A model generated the notes under the pieces. The model saw nothing but the letters and a program-made list of their open reading frames with translations, was not told the origin of the DNA and searched no databases. Source: Bernardetia sp963719525 (GTDB lineage Bacteria; Bacteroidota; Bacteroidia; Cytophagales; Bernardetiaceae). Taken from it: a stretch of DNA of 64,000 nt. The stretch covers positions 682,001-746,000 of the forward strand of contig CAVRCG010000001.1 of the NCBI GenBank assembly GCA_963719525.1, given 5' to 3'. Each line of letters starts with the position of its first letter. Within the stretch, counting starts at the first letter, position 1. A program made the position numbers and the translations under genes. Shown piece after piece: positions 1 through 8,585 of this stretch.

Positions 1-123
1 ACTGAAATTAAATCGTAAATTTGAAGTTCTCTAGCATTTTTTTAAATACAATAGCTGTTTGCTTTAATTCTTAATTCTTTTGCCGTTGTTGGTATTCTTG
101 CCAAAAACATAATAAAACTTCAA

Positions 124-2658
124 ATGCTCGTCCTAAAATTTGGAGGAACAAGTGTTTCCTCAAAATCCAACCTTGAAAAAATAGCTGCTATTCTTTCTTC
201 CAAAACTCAAAATTTTATTGTCGTCGTTTCTGCCTTTTCAGGAATTACTAATAAATTAGAACAAATTGCTAGTCTTTCGTTGGAAGGCAAACATACCATT
301 TTGTTAGAAGAATTTAGAAACTTTCATTTTGAATTTATAAAAGAATTGGTTTCTGAGTCGCATCAAATCAACCTTTTTGTAGAAGTACAACAAAAGTGCA
401 ATCAATTAGAATCAATTTGTGAGAGTATCGGAATTTTGAAAGAATTATCAGAGCGAACACAAGCAACTATTTTGAGTTTTGGCGAAGAACTTTCCTCAAT
501 TATTGTTCAAAAATATCTTTCTGTTAATCCGAAAAATGCTATTCAACTGGATGTATTAGATAGCAAAAAATTAATTTCAACGATTACCAATCAGCCGAAA
601 GATTATCTAAATGCAGCTTTGGATTTAGAGAAAACGATTACAACTATTCTTACAGAAATAAATAAAGTAAGTAAAGAAAAAACAAACAAAAATTATATTG
701 CAGCAGGTTTCATCGCTTCCAATCAAAGAGGAGAAACGGTTACTTTAGGACGTGGAGGTTCGGATTTTTCGGCTTCCATTTATGCAAATGCGATTGATGC
801 CGATAGTTTAGAAATTTGGAGTGATGTAAATGGAATGCAAACTGCAAATCCACGAAAAGTGCAAGCTACCCATTCATTACAAAAACTAAGTTATGAAGAG
901 GCTTTCGAAATGGCTTATTTTGGTGCAAAGGTATTGTATCCACCTTCTATTTTGCCTGTGATGAATAAAAATATTCCATTATTTTTGAAAAATACATTGT
1001 TTCCAGAACAGGAGGGAACATTTATTAGTAATGAAAGTAAAGCTACAGACAACAAAATTCAAGGTATTTGCTCGCTTGATGAAATAGCAATTATTACCGT
1101 TTCAGGAATTGGACTGGCTAGACAAAAAGGAAGTGCAAGACGAGTTTTTCAGATTTTGGAACAAGCAAATATTAATATTATACTAATTACTCAAAGCTCT
1201 TCCGAACAAAGCATAGGAATAGGAATCAATCAATCTGAACTCTCAACTGCTATTTTTTCACTTAATTCTGCTTTCGAAAAGGAAATTCAAAAGGGATTAA
1301 TGAATGAAGTAAAAGCAATAGAAAATCAATGTATTGTTGCTCTGGTGGGCGATAATATGAAAAATGCAATTGGACTTGCAGGAAAAGTATTTAGCGCAAT
1401 AGGAGAAAATGGAATCAATGTAACAGCGATAGCGCAGGGTGCATCGGAGCGAAATATTTCGATTGTAATAAATAAAAAAGATGAAGAAAAAGCATTAAAT
1501 GTAATTCACGAAAAGTTCTTTGCTTCGGCTATCAAAAATGTTCATATTTTTATTGCAGGTATTGGCAATGTAGGAACAGAGTTTATAAATATTTTATTCA
1601 ATCAAAAACAAAAACTAATTGAAGAATATCAAATTAATCTCAAAATAATAGGTGTTGCAAACAGTAAAAAGATGTTATTCAATCACTCTTCAACTAATTT
1701 TGAAAAGGTAGAAGAATTGACAAAAGATGAAATTCTGAATTTCAAGCAAAACAGGGAAAATAATAGCAAAAATAACAGTAAAAATAATAATATAAAAACC
1801 TATTCTTCATTAAACGAATACTTCGAAATCATTAAAGAATTGAATCTTAGAAATACCGTTTTTATTGACAATACAGCTTCTGAAATTGTAAGTAAAGGAT
1901 ATGAATTTTTACTAAAAAATAGTATTTCGGTAGTAACTTGTAACAAAATTGCGTGTAGTAGTGAGTATCAAACTTATTTAAAACTCAATAAACTAGCTAA
2001 AGACAGAAATATTTATTTCAAATATGAAACGTCCGTAGGTGCAGCTCTTCCAATCTTAAAGACGATTTATGACCTTCGAATTAGTGGCGATAAAATTAAC
2101 AGTATAGAAGCCGTAATTTCTGGTAGTTTGAATTTTATCTTTAATAATTACAATGCTGAAAACGAGTTTGCTGATGTTGTCTTGCAAGCAAAAGAAGAAG
2201 GTTATACCGAACCAAATCCGTTAATTGACCTTTCTGGATTAGATGTAATGCGAAAAATATTAATTCTTTCAAGAGAATCAGGACTTAATAAAGAACTTTC
2301 AGATATTACTTTTACTAGCTTTTTACCAGAACAATGTACCAACTCAAAAAATGTAGAGCAGCTTTTTGAGAACCTAAAAAAGAACGAAACTCATTTTGCA
2401 ACCCTCTATCAAAATGCTCACAAGAACGGCAATAAATTGAAAGTTGTTGCTAAAATGGAAAAAGGTAATTTGTCGGTTGCTTTGAAAGAAATTCCTTCGA
2501 ATAGTCCATTTTATAATTTGGAAGGAAAGGATAATGTAGTCGCCATAAATACAAATCGTTATGTTGATGAGCCTTTAGTTATCAAGGGAGCAGGTGCAGG
2601 TGCAGGTGTAACAGCAAGTGGTGTTTTTGCTGATTTGATGTTTATTATGAACAACTAA
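124..2658 (+). CDS. thrA: Bifunctional aspartokinase / homoserine dehydrogenase
   Basis: This 844-residue fusion catalyses the first (aspartate to aspartyl phosphate) and third (aspartate semialdehyde to homoserine) steps of the threonine/methionine branch, in the cytoplasm. The N-terminus has the aspartokinase motif KFGGTS at residues 5-10 and the TLGRGGSDFSA substrate/nucleotide loop near residue 203. Two ACT-type regulatory stretches follow at roughly 320-460. The homoserine dehydrogenase half opens with the Rossmann motif GIGNVG near residue 480 and ends with the conserved GAGAGAGVTASGVFADL segment. Length fits Bacteroidota ThrA (about 810-850). A low-complexity Asn/Lys linker near residue 545 (NNSKNNSKNNN) is unusual but in a loop. 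ACT domains imply threonine feedback. thrB follows after about 600 bp on the same strand; no thrC is visible. Confidence 0.97.
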   Translation: MLVLKFGGTSVSSKSNLEKIAAILSSKTQNFIVVVSAFSGITNKLEQIASLSLEGKHTILLEEFRNFHFEFIKELVSESHQINLFVEVQQKCNQLESICESIGILKELSERTQATILSFGEELSSIIVQKYLSVNPKNAIQLDVLDSKKLISTITNQPKDYLNAALDLEKTITTILTEINKVSKEKTNKNYIAAGFIASNQRGETVTLGRGGSDFSASIYANAIDADSLEIWSDVNGMQTANPRKVQATHSLQKLSYEEAFEMAYFGAKVLYPPSILPVMNKNIPLFLKNTLFPEQEGTFISNESKATDNKIQGICSLDEIAIITVSGIGLARQKGSARRVFQILEQANINIILITQSSSEQSIGIGINQSELSTAIFSLNSAFEKEIQKGLMNEVKAIENQCIVALVGDNMKNAIGLAGKVFSAIGENGINVTAIAQGASERNISIVINKKDEEKALNVIHEKFFASAIKNVHIFIAGIGNVGTEFINILFNQKQKLIEEYQINLKIIGVANSKKMLFNHSSTNFEKVEELTKDEILNFKQNRENNSKNNSKNNNIKTYSSLNEYFEIIKELNLRNTVFIDNTASEIVSKGYEFLLKNSISVVTCNKIACSSEYQTYLKLNKLAKDRNIYFKYETSVGAALPILKTIYDLRISGDKINSIEAVISGSLNFIFNNYNAENEFADVVLQAKEEGYTEPNPLIDLSGLDVMRKILILSRESGLNKELSDITFTSFLPEQCTNSKNVEQLFENLKKNETHFATLYQNAHKNGNKLKVVAKMEKGNLSVALKEIPSNSPFYNLEGKDNVVAINTNRYVDEPLVIKGAGAGAGVTASGVFADLMFIMNN

Positions 2659-2726
2659 ATAAAGTAAGAAGTCAGATTTTAGAATTTAGAATGAATACAG
2701 TTAAATAGCTTGTTTTTGACTTGCAT

Positions 2727-2882
2727 TTATTGTTTTTTCTTCTCTATATCATTTACAACTTCTTTATCAAACTCTTTTTTCAAAAGTTCGAAAACTGCTT
2801 TTTTATACTCTTTAGGTAGGTTTTCAATAAATTCTAAAACCTGTTCCAAACTCAAATTCAAATTTACTACTGCCATACTCAT
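2727..2882 (-). CDS. Small hypothetical protein, antitoxin-like (51 aa)
   Basis: A short leftward frame reads MSMAVVNLNLSLEQVLEFIE and ends in IEKKKQ before TAA. A second in-frame ATG lies two codons in. The protein is amphipathic, mostly helical and rich in Lys/Glu, with a segment LPKEYKKAVFELLKKEF that looks like the C-terminal part of small antitoxin-type proteins. It lies alone between thrA and the next small ORF with no toxin beside it. The opposite strand is also open here, but that frame is Phe/Ser/Leu-rich as expected for the complement of a Lys/Glu-rich gene. The gene is probably real; its function is not known. Confidence 0.5.
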   Translation of the reverse strand: MSMAVVNLNLSLEQVLEFIENLPKEYKKAVFELLKKEFDKEVVNDIEKKKQ

Positions 2883-2960
2883 TTCTATTTTTAGATAAAA
2901 TTATATTTTAATACAAGATACGAAAAAAATAGTTTTGAGTTAGTGGGAAATGGGAAATAA

Positions 2961-2996
2961 AAAAAGGATTACAATTTTTATACAATCCTTCTTTTT
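2961..2996. terminator. Bidirectional hairpin terminator
   Basis: A 7-bp stem AAGGATT/AATCCTT is flanked by an A-run on the left and a T-run on the right, so it can stop transcription in both directions. It separates thrA and the 51-aa gene from the small ORF and thrB. Confidence 0.6.
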
Positions 2997-3077
2997 AAGG
3001 ATATTTGATAATCTACTCTTACTCAAAAAGCAAAACGATTAAGAGATTTGAAACGTTAGATTAGAAAACATAAAATT

Positions 3078-3242
3078 ATGAATACAGAAGAGTTAGAACT
3101 TATCTTGAAAGAAGTTTTTGAAAATGTTGAACGTAAAAAAAGAACTCTTCTTACATTAAATAACTTTATCGGAACTGGTAAAGGAATATGGAATTTAGAT
3201 GCACAAGATTATGTAAATTCTTTGAGAGAAGAAGATAGATAA
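3078..3242 (+). CDS. Small orphan antitoxin-like protein (54 aa)
   Basis: ATG at 3078 opens a 54-codon frame, MNTEELELILKEVFENVERK onward, ending SLREEDR before TAA at 3240-3242. It stops only 8 bp before the ATG of thrB, so the two are probably co-transcribed. The C-terminal half (GTGKGIWNLDAQDYVNSLRE) resembles the tail of orphan antitoxins found in Bacteroidota and cyanobacteria, an identification from memory. No toxin gene is adjacent. It could be a leftover antitoxin or a small regulator. Confidence 0.55.
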   Translation: MNTEELELILKEVFENVERKKRTLLTLNNFIGTGKGIWNLDAQDYVNSLREEDR

Positions 3243-3250
3243 ACCAAATT

Positions 3251-4180
3251 ATGAAAAAAATAAAAGCCTTTGCACCAGCCACGATAGCCAATTTCAATGT
3301 TGGTTTTGATATTTTGGGACTTTCTTTGGGAAATATGGGCGATGAAATTACACTCACTCCAAACGGAACAACAGAAAATAAAATTCTTGAAATTATAAAT
3401 GGCGATAATCTGCCTTTAGAAATTGATAAAAATTGCTGTTCTGTCGTAATTCGTAAGATGCAAGAAGCGCAAAACGAATTTATTGGTGTCGATATTATCT
3501 TGAAAAAAGGCTTTTCTTCTGGAAGTGGTTTGGGTTCTAGTAGTGCCAGTAGTGCAGCAGCAGCTTTTGGATATAATGAGCTTATCGGAAAACCGTATTC
3601 GAATAAAGAGTTGGTTGCTTTTGCTGCCGAAGGCGAACGTGTAGCCTGTGGAAGCGCACATGTAGATAATGTTGCGCCTTCAATTTTGGGTGGAATTATT
3701 CTTTCAAAGGGCAACAAACCGAATGATATTTTAGAACTTCCTGTTTTAGAAGATTTATTTGCCGTTACGCTTTATCCAAATGTAAAACTGAATACTTCGG
3801 ATTCTCGTAAGATTTTGAAATCTACACTTTCTATTTCTACTTTTAGTCAGCAGGTCGGACTTATGGGAGCTTTTGTAGTTAGTTTGTATGAGAAAGATTA
3901 CGATTTGTTTTCAGATTCGTTGCAAGATTTTGTTATTGAGCCGATGCGTAGCCTTTTGATTCCAAAATTTAAAGAAATGAAACATGCAGCTTTAGAAAAT
4001 AAGGCTTTAGCGTTTGGTATTTCGGGTTCTGGTCCTTCTGTTTTTGCTATTGCTAAGGGAAAAGAAAGTGCAAAAATTATCAAAAATGCGTTAGAAAAAG
4101 TCTATCAAAACGTAGATATTCCGATTCAGACCTATATAAATCCTGTTTGTAAAGGAAATGGTGCTAGGATAATTGTGTAA
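3251..4180 (+). CDS. thrB: Homoserine kinase
   Basis: This GHMP-family kinase phosphorylates homoserine to O-phosphohomoserine, the step before threonine synthase. The 309-residue length is normal. The N-terminus IKAFAPATIANFNVGFDILG is the family substrate motif, the ATP-binding glycine/serine loop GLGSSSASSAAAA is near residue 92, and the C-terminal GHMP motif ISGSGPSVFA is near residue 256. It follows thrA on the same strand and lies 12 bp before a membrane protein gene. thrC, usually next in Bacteroidota, is absent here. Confidence 0.96.
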   Translation: MKKIKAFAPATIANFNVGFDILGLSLGNMGDEITLTPNGTTENKILEIINGDNLPLEIDKNCCSVVIRKMQEAQNEFIGVDIILKKGFSSGSGLGSSSASSAAAAFGYNELIGKPYSNKELVAFAAEGERVACGSAHVDNVAPSILGGIILSKGNKPNDILELPVLEDLFAVTLYPNVKLNTSDSRKILKSTLSISTFSQQVGLMGAFVVSLYEKDYDLFSDSLQDFVIEPMRSLLIPKFKEMKHAALENKALAFGISGSGPSVFAIAKGKESAKIIKNALEKVYQNVDIPIQTYINPVCKGNGARIIV

Positions 4181-4192
4181 CGTAAATAAATT

Positions 4193-5027
4193 ATGAAAAA
4201 TATATCTATCCGAAAAGCTATTGGAATTTGTTATTTGGGACTTGGTTTTGTCTTTGCTTCTTCTGCTTATTCTGTTCAAAAACTGATTTCAGAATTTTCG
4301 TTAAGTCCATTTACTTTGTTATTTGCAGTTGCTTTTAGTTGTGCTTTCTTATGTTTTTTGTCTTTTATATTGTGGACATTTACTTATTCTTTACTAGCTA
4401 AATACTTAGGTTATCTTGTTTGTTTGTCCATAATTTCAATTTATAGTAGTGCTTCTTCTATTGATAATTCTATTCATTCCTTTAAAAATATTCAAGCAAT
4501 GCCTATTTTTCTCGGTTTAATTGCATTTTTATCTCTCCTTTCTTCTTCTCCTATTGGTTTTGCAGATAAAAAACGAGAAGATAAAAATATAGACACATTA
4601 GATTCTGACATGCTTTATGATGAAAGACAGAGAACAATCAAAGCTCCTTATTTTTGGTCTATCAATCGTATTTATTCTGTTACATTAGCTATTCTTTCAT
4701 TTCCATTTTTAGTGATGGCAATGTATTCTTCAAACTTCAGTAAGGGATTTTCTTATTGGGAGGCTTCTACATTGTTTGCTATAAATGTGTTTGCAGTTTT
4801 GTTTTGGTTAAAACCTAAATGGGCAAAGATTATATTTATAATACTCTCTAGTATAGCTTTAATTGGGGGAGTAATTCTTCATGTCCATTTTTGGATCATT
4901 AGCTATGGGAATAGAAGGAATGATAACTACTTTTGGAATTTGTGTATTAATTTTAGGTTTAATTTTAATCCTTCTTAGCAAAGAAGCTAAAGTAGAATTG
5001 ATAGAATTTGAGAAGAGAGCTAAATAA
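4193..5027 (+). CDS. Multi-pass membrane protein, probable C-terminal frameshift
   Basis: An unrecognised membrane protein with about seven or eight hydrophobic segments (SIRKAIGICYLGLGFVFASS at the start). As written, the frame ends at 4978 with a poorly hydrophobic tail. Dropping one T from the five-T run at 4888-4892 gives HFGSLAMGIEGM, then a clean hydrophobic helix ICVLILGLILILLS, then a charged tail EFEKRAK ending at 5027. The continuation makes a normal membrane protein and its stop abuts the next convergent gene, so a one-base insertion (real or sequencing) is likely. It starts 12 bp after thrB and may share its transcript. Confidence 0.7.
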
Positions 5028-6317
5028 TTACTCTTTAATCCTCAAAATTGTATTCCCTTCCAAAAAGCCATCTAATAAAATAGCCTTAGAAACTTTATAA
5101 TTCTCATCTCTCTCAAAACGAATAGAAGCATCACTTTCAAACATAAAAAACTGATTTTCAGATTGTGGTTTTAGTTCTACTTTATTCTCTCCCATAATCA
5201 CAAACAAACTATCTCTTTCAGCTACAAAAGTCAGGTTCATATTCTCATTTAGTGCATACGTTCCTTCATATTCTTTTAATAAATTCGGTTTGATGGCTAT
5301 TTCTTGGCGAGGTAAAGGAAGTTCGTATTCTTCATTATTGAATATTTTCTCAATACTTTCAGACATTTCTCTAGCCACTGGGTGTTTTCGGTTACTCAAA
5401 ATAAGAATTGTTTGCTTTTTATCATCTTCTTTTTTGAGTGAATAACTAAAACCATCATTTAATAAATATCCTTCTTTGTCCAAACTCTCATTTGAAATCT
5501 GTTGTGCAAAACTGAAAATATCTTTTGCTGTCGATTTTACTCCTCTGCTACTAAATGCCATCTCGTTTTGATATTTTGGCGAAGGCGTAATTTTTAATCC
5601 TTGCTTGCGATAATTGTAAAATAAATAACCGATTGCAAGATGAGTTGTGTCTGTTTTATGAAAATAAGTGCTTTCTAAATTCCATTTTTGAGCGTACTCT
5701 TCCAAAACTTCTGCAAATGTTTTGGTCGTAACTTTTTCAATAAGAAGACCCAAAATGTTATAATCTAATTCTGAATTTATTTCTAAATCCTTTTTATTAC
5801 TCTGATTATTCAACAGATTAATATAATCTAACGTAGAATAAGGAATATTCGGATTTTTCGCTTGTATCTCTTCAATCGTTTGAAGGTTTGAATGATGATT
5901 TAGTAATTCTTCTATTGTAAAATCTTGTTTGATTTGAGGAATATAAGTTGATATTTTTTCATTCGATTTTATCAAATTTTGATTTATCATATCTTTAATA
6001 ATTGCTTCTGTAAAAAGCTCTGAAAGATGACCAATTTTGTAAGCTGTACTGTCTGTAAATTCTTTTAGATTTGTATAATCTGCAAAACCATAGCTTTTAT
6101 TAAAGACAACAGAATCATTTTGAGCAATCAGAATTGTACCACTAAAACGCCCTAATTCTACATATCTTTTTGCTAAATCATTAATTTGAGCTATTTGATT
6201 ATCATAATTTATAACTTCTTCGTTTTGAGTTGATCCAGTTTCTTTTGTCTGTGTTTCTGATTTACAAGAAAATAGAAACGAAATTAGGACAAGAAAATAA
6301 GCTATTTTTTGCAGCAT
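5028..6317 (-). CDS. Beta-lactamase-fold lipoprotein lacking catalytic residues
   Basis: A 429-residue protein with a lipoprotein signal (lipobox LFSC near residue 17), so probably anchored in an envelope membrane facing the periplasm. The fold is that of serine hydrolases of the class C beta-lactamase/PBP type: FSGTILIAQNDSVVFNKSYG, then IGHLSELFTEAII, LNHHSNL and LGLLIEKVT line up with family landmarks. The usual SxxK nucleophile motif is replaced by H-L-S-E, and the YxN position reads N-S-E. It is therefore probably not an active hydrolase but a binding or structural pseudoenzyme. The C-terminal about 100 residues are a lipocalin-like beta tail (YEGTYALNENMNLTFV) common in these proteins. 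It converges with the upstream gene with no gap. Confidence 0.75.
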   Translation of the reverse strand: MLQKIAYFLVLISFLFSCKSETQTKETGSTQNEEVINYDNQIAQINDLAKRYVELGRFSGTILIAQNDSVVFNKSYGFADYTNLKEFTDSTAYKIGHLSELFTEAIIKDMINQNLIKSNEKISTYIPQIKQDFTIEELLNHHSNLQTIEEIQAKNPNIPYSTLDYINLLNNQSNKKDLEINSELDYNILGLLIEKVTTKTFAEVLEEYAQKWNLESTYFHKTDTTHLAIGYLFYNYRKQGLKITPSPKYQNEMAFSSRGVKSTAKDIFSFAQQISNESLDKEGYLLNDGFSYSLKKEDDKKQTILILSNRKHPVAREMSESIEKIFNNEEYELPLPRQEIAIKPNLLKEYEGTYALNENMNLTFVAERDSLFVIMGENKVELKPQSENQFFMFESDASIRFERDENYKVSKAILLDGFLEGNTILRIKE

Positions 6318-6386
6318 AATAGATAAGTCTGGATTTGTGATTTACAAGCAAATTTAGGTAAAATTTGAATAACTCTTGTAAAAAGC

Positions 6387-6424
6387 AAAAACCTATTCCT
6401 TCCAAAAAAGAAAGAATAGGTTTT
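6387..6424. terminator. Hairpin terminator between two leftward genes
   Basis: Stem AAAACCTATTC/GAATAGGTTTT with a 15-base purine-rich loop, flanked by A/T runs. It follows the DUF262 gene. A nearly identical hairpin lies upstream of that gene at 8510-8550, so the two act as direct repeats around it. Confidence 0.7.
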
Positions 6425-6439
6425 ATAAATTTCATTATA

Positions 6440-8458
6440 CTATTTTTTTAATTCTTTGAGTAGTTTGATTTCATTTTCTTCATCTCTATATTTCCAAAAA
6501 TCCCATCCATTAGTAGATCTACTTTGTCCTGAAATTTCTTCTTTGAATTTAGATGCTGCCCCTGAAGGAGAATAAGTTTCATTTTTATATATTACTTCTG
6601 AAGTTTCTAAATCAAAACTTGCCTCTACTTCTTCATTTAGATAAAAACCGAAAATTTTAATATTGCCTTTCTGATTTTCTCTTTCTTTATAGTGATTTTG
6701 TAAAATATAAGTGTGTTTGTCAACCAACATAGTTTGAAGAATATCAAATAATTTTGTGGCTCTTTTATCAAGAATTTCTAAGAAAAGCTCATCCATATCC
6801 ATTATTTCTAATGGTATAAGATGCTTTTTCAAACTACTTCTCAAAGAGGAATTTTTAGCTTCTATTTCTTTTAAATATTTAGAAGGAGCTTTATCTGAAA
6901 TTAGAATATTAGATATTTTTGGAATTAGTGTTCTGTTTATAGCAGAAGACATTTTATCTTGCGCTTCTAGATCATCTTTGAATTTCTTTTTAATATAGTT
7001 TTTAGGAAAAATATGGTGGTCTTCTAACCTGTTGTCATTAAAATTCAATTTATTGTTATTCTCCCAACTTACTAAACCTTTTGAGTGAAAATTAACTAGA
7101 TTTAAAATTCCCTTGTATAATGCACTTGCCTTTCTATTGTAATCATAAAAATCATCTTTGGTATTAATTTGAAGCCTAGCTAAACGATTAAAGTAGGCTT
7201 TTTCTAATATTCTTTCTCCTTTAGCTACTTTTCTTAAATAATTAGCATCTTTAATTATCATTTCATTAGAAGAGCCTGTATAGCGTTGTGAAAAAATAGA
7301 AGACCAGTACCAATACTGTATAAATTCACTATGCTTTTCATTCATTTGTGAGAAATCCCTATCTAACTCCCACCTAAAAATGATTAAAGGAATAATCATA
7401 TTTTCGTAAGGCATCCAACTTTGTGAAACTATATAATGATTGTCAAATAAAAAGTTGAGAGTTTCCTTATACCACATACATATCTTATCCCAATATTCTG
7501 TAAAATGCTCATGATTCAATTTCTTTAAAATATATGACTTATCTATTTTTTCACGTCCGTCCCCTACAATATAAGCTAGAGTTCTCACTACAACTTCTTG
7601 ATTAAAGTGATTTGCAAAATTAGGATTGCTATCTTTGAAAGCATCTACTTTATCTCTAAGATTGAAATCTCCTGCATACAATTTGGCTGCCAAAATATCT
7701 GTAAACTTTAGATTAACTCCTTTACTATTGCTTCTCTCAAAAAATAGTGCAAACTTATCTACATCCATATCTAAGAGATAGTAGTTTAATAATTTACTTT
7801 CTTTGAATATATCTTGTAACTTATCACAAATTGTTAAATATTTTTCAAGATTGTAGTCATATCCTTCAGAGTCATCACCATTATAAGTTTGTTTTTTAAA
7901 TATTTCTTTTTCTATCTTTGATTCTCTCCAATTTTGCTGCATTATATCATATACATCACTTAATTTAACAGAAATTCGTTCCTTATCTTCATTTCCACTT
8001 ATTTCATATATTATTTCTTCCAAAGTTTGGTCTGAAAGGTTTTTATCTAAAATTTCGCTATGGTCGTAATCTGATTCATTCTTTGCTACAAACCAAACTT
8101 CATCTATTCCTTTAAAAGCTCTAAATAAAGAAGTAGCTCTTTGCTGACCATCTAAAACAATTCTATAATTATCTACTTTTACTTTGTTTGCAATCTGTTC
8201 ACGAGTAAACTTGTCTATTTTTAATTTACGATTCTTTCCTTGCCCTTTTCTTGGTCGGTCATCTACTTCTCTTACTGCAATTTCAAAAGAAGGTTTTCCA
8301 TATATAATTGCACCAATAAAAATACCTCTAATAATTGAGTCGAATAAATCGTATGTCTTTGTAATATCCCAAACAAAATCTCTCTGAAACTCTGGTAAAG
8401 AAATTGTTCCTTTTTCAATACTTTGTGTAAGTTCTCTTATAGATTCGCTTTGTTCCAT
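6440..8458 (-). CDS. GmrSD-like DUF262-HNH protein with C-terminal RAMA-like domain
   Basis: A 672-residue candidate type IV restriction or DNA-targeting protein. The N-terminal DUF262 (GmrS-like, ParB-type NTPase fold) has LPEFQRDFVWD near 21-31 and the signature DGQQR at 103-107. The C-terminal half has an HNH/DUF1524-type site, DHHIFPKNY from residue 480, followed by NRTLIPKISN, the expected downstream Asn block. The last 75 residues (VIYKNETYSPSGAASKF, then NGWDFWKY) match the RAMA/DUF4357-type domain known from restriction systems. It is a single gene between two matching hairpins. GmrSD-family proteins cut modified phage DNA; the exact target here cannot be read from sequence. Confidence 0.85.
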   Translation of the reverse strand: MEQSESIRELTQSIEKGTISLPEFQRDFVWDITKTYDLFDSIIRGIFIGAIIYGKPSFEIAVREVDDRPRKGQGKNRKLKIDKFTREQIANKVKVDNYRIVLDGQQRATSLFRAFKGIDEVWFVAKNESDYDHSEILDKNLSDQTLEEIIYEISGNEDKERISVKLSDVYDIMQQNWRESKIEKEIFKKQTYNGDDSEGYDYNLEKYLTICDKLQDIFKESKLLNYYLLDMDVDKFALFFERSNSKGVNLKFTDILAAKLYAGDFNLRDKVDAFKDSNPNFANHFNQEVVVRTLAYIVGDGREKIDKSYILKKLNHEHFTEYWDKICMWYKETLNFLFDNHYIVSQSWMPYENMIIPLIIFRWELDRDFSQMNEKHSEFIQYWYWSSIFSQRYTGSSNEMIIKDANYLRKVAKGERILEKAYFNRLARLQINTKDDFYDYNRKASALYKGILNLVNFHSKGLVSWENNNKLNFNDNRLEDHHIFPKNYIKKKFKDDLEAQDKMSSAINRTLIPKISNILISDKAPSKYLKEIEAKNSSLRSSLKKHLIPLEIMDMDELFLEILDKRATKLFDILQTMLVDKHTYILQNHYKERENQKGNIKIFGFYLNEEVEASFDLETSEVIYKNETYSPSGAASKFKEEISGQSRSTNGWDFWKYRDEENEIKLLKELKK

Positions 8459-8509
8459 ATTTTTGAATAAAAAAGATTAATATTTTAAATTTAATTTTTA
8501 AATATACAA

Positions 8510-8550
8510 AAAAACCTATTCCCTCCAAAAAAAAGAAAGAATAGGTTTTT
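8510..8550. terminator. Hairpin terminator, near-copy of the 6387 hairpin
   Basis: AAAAACCTATTC pairs with GAATAGGTTTTT across a purine loop. It would terminate leftward transcripts of the aldehyde dehydrogenase gene. Its sequence is almost the same as the hairpin beyond the other end of the DUF262 gene. Confidence 0.65.
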
Positions 8551-8560
8551 GCATTATTTC

Positions 8561-8584
8561 TGACACTTGGAAAGTGTCAGCTAC
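8561..8584. repeat. REP-like hairpin with CTAC foot
   Basis: CTGACACTT/AAGTGTCAG hairpin directly followed by CTAC (GTAG on the other strand). It belongs to the GTAG-footed hairpin family seen at several other places in the window. Confidence 0.6.
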
Positions 8585-8585
8585 T

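Noticed and set aside
1..123. Attenuator or riboswitch upstream of thrA
   Set aside because: Only 123 bases are visible, with no leader peptide rich in Thr/Ile and no convincing alternative hairpins.
2710..2898. 62-codon rightward frame after thrA
   Set aside because: It is the Phe/Ser-rich complement of the Lys/Glu-rich 51-aa leftward gene, which is the better candidate.
3166..3717. Long leftward open frame over thrB
   Set aside because: It lies wholly antisense to a well conserved gene, has skewed composition and no recognisable motif.
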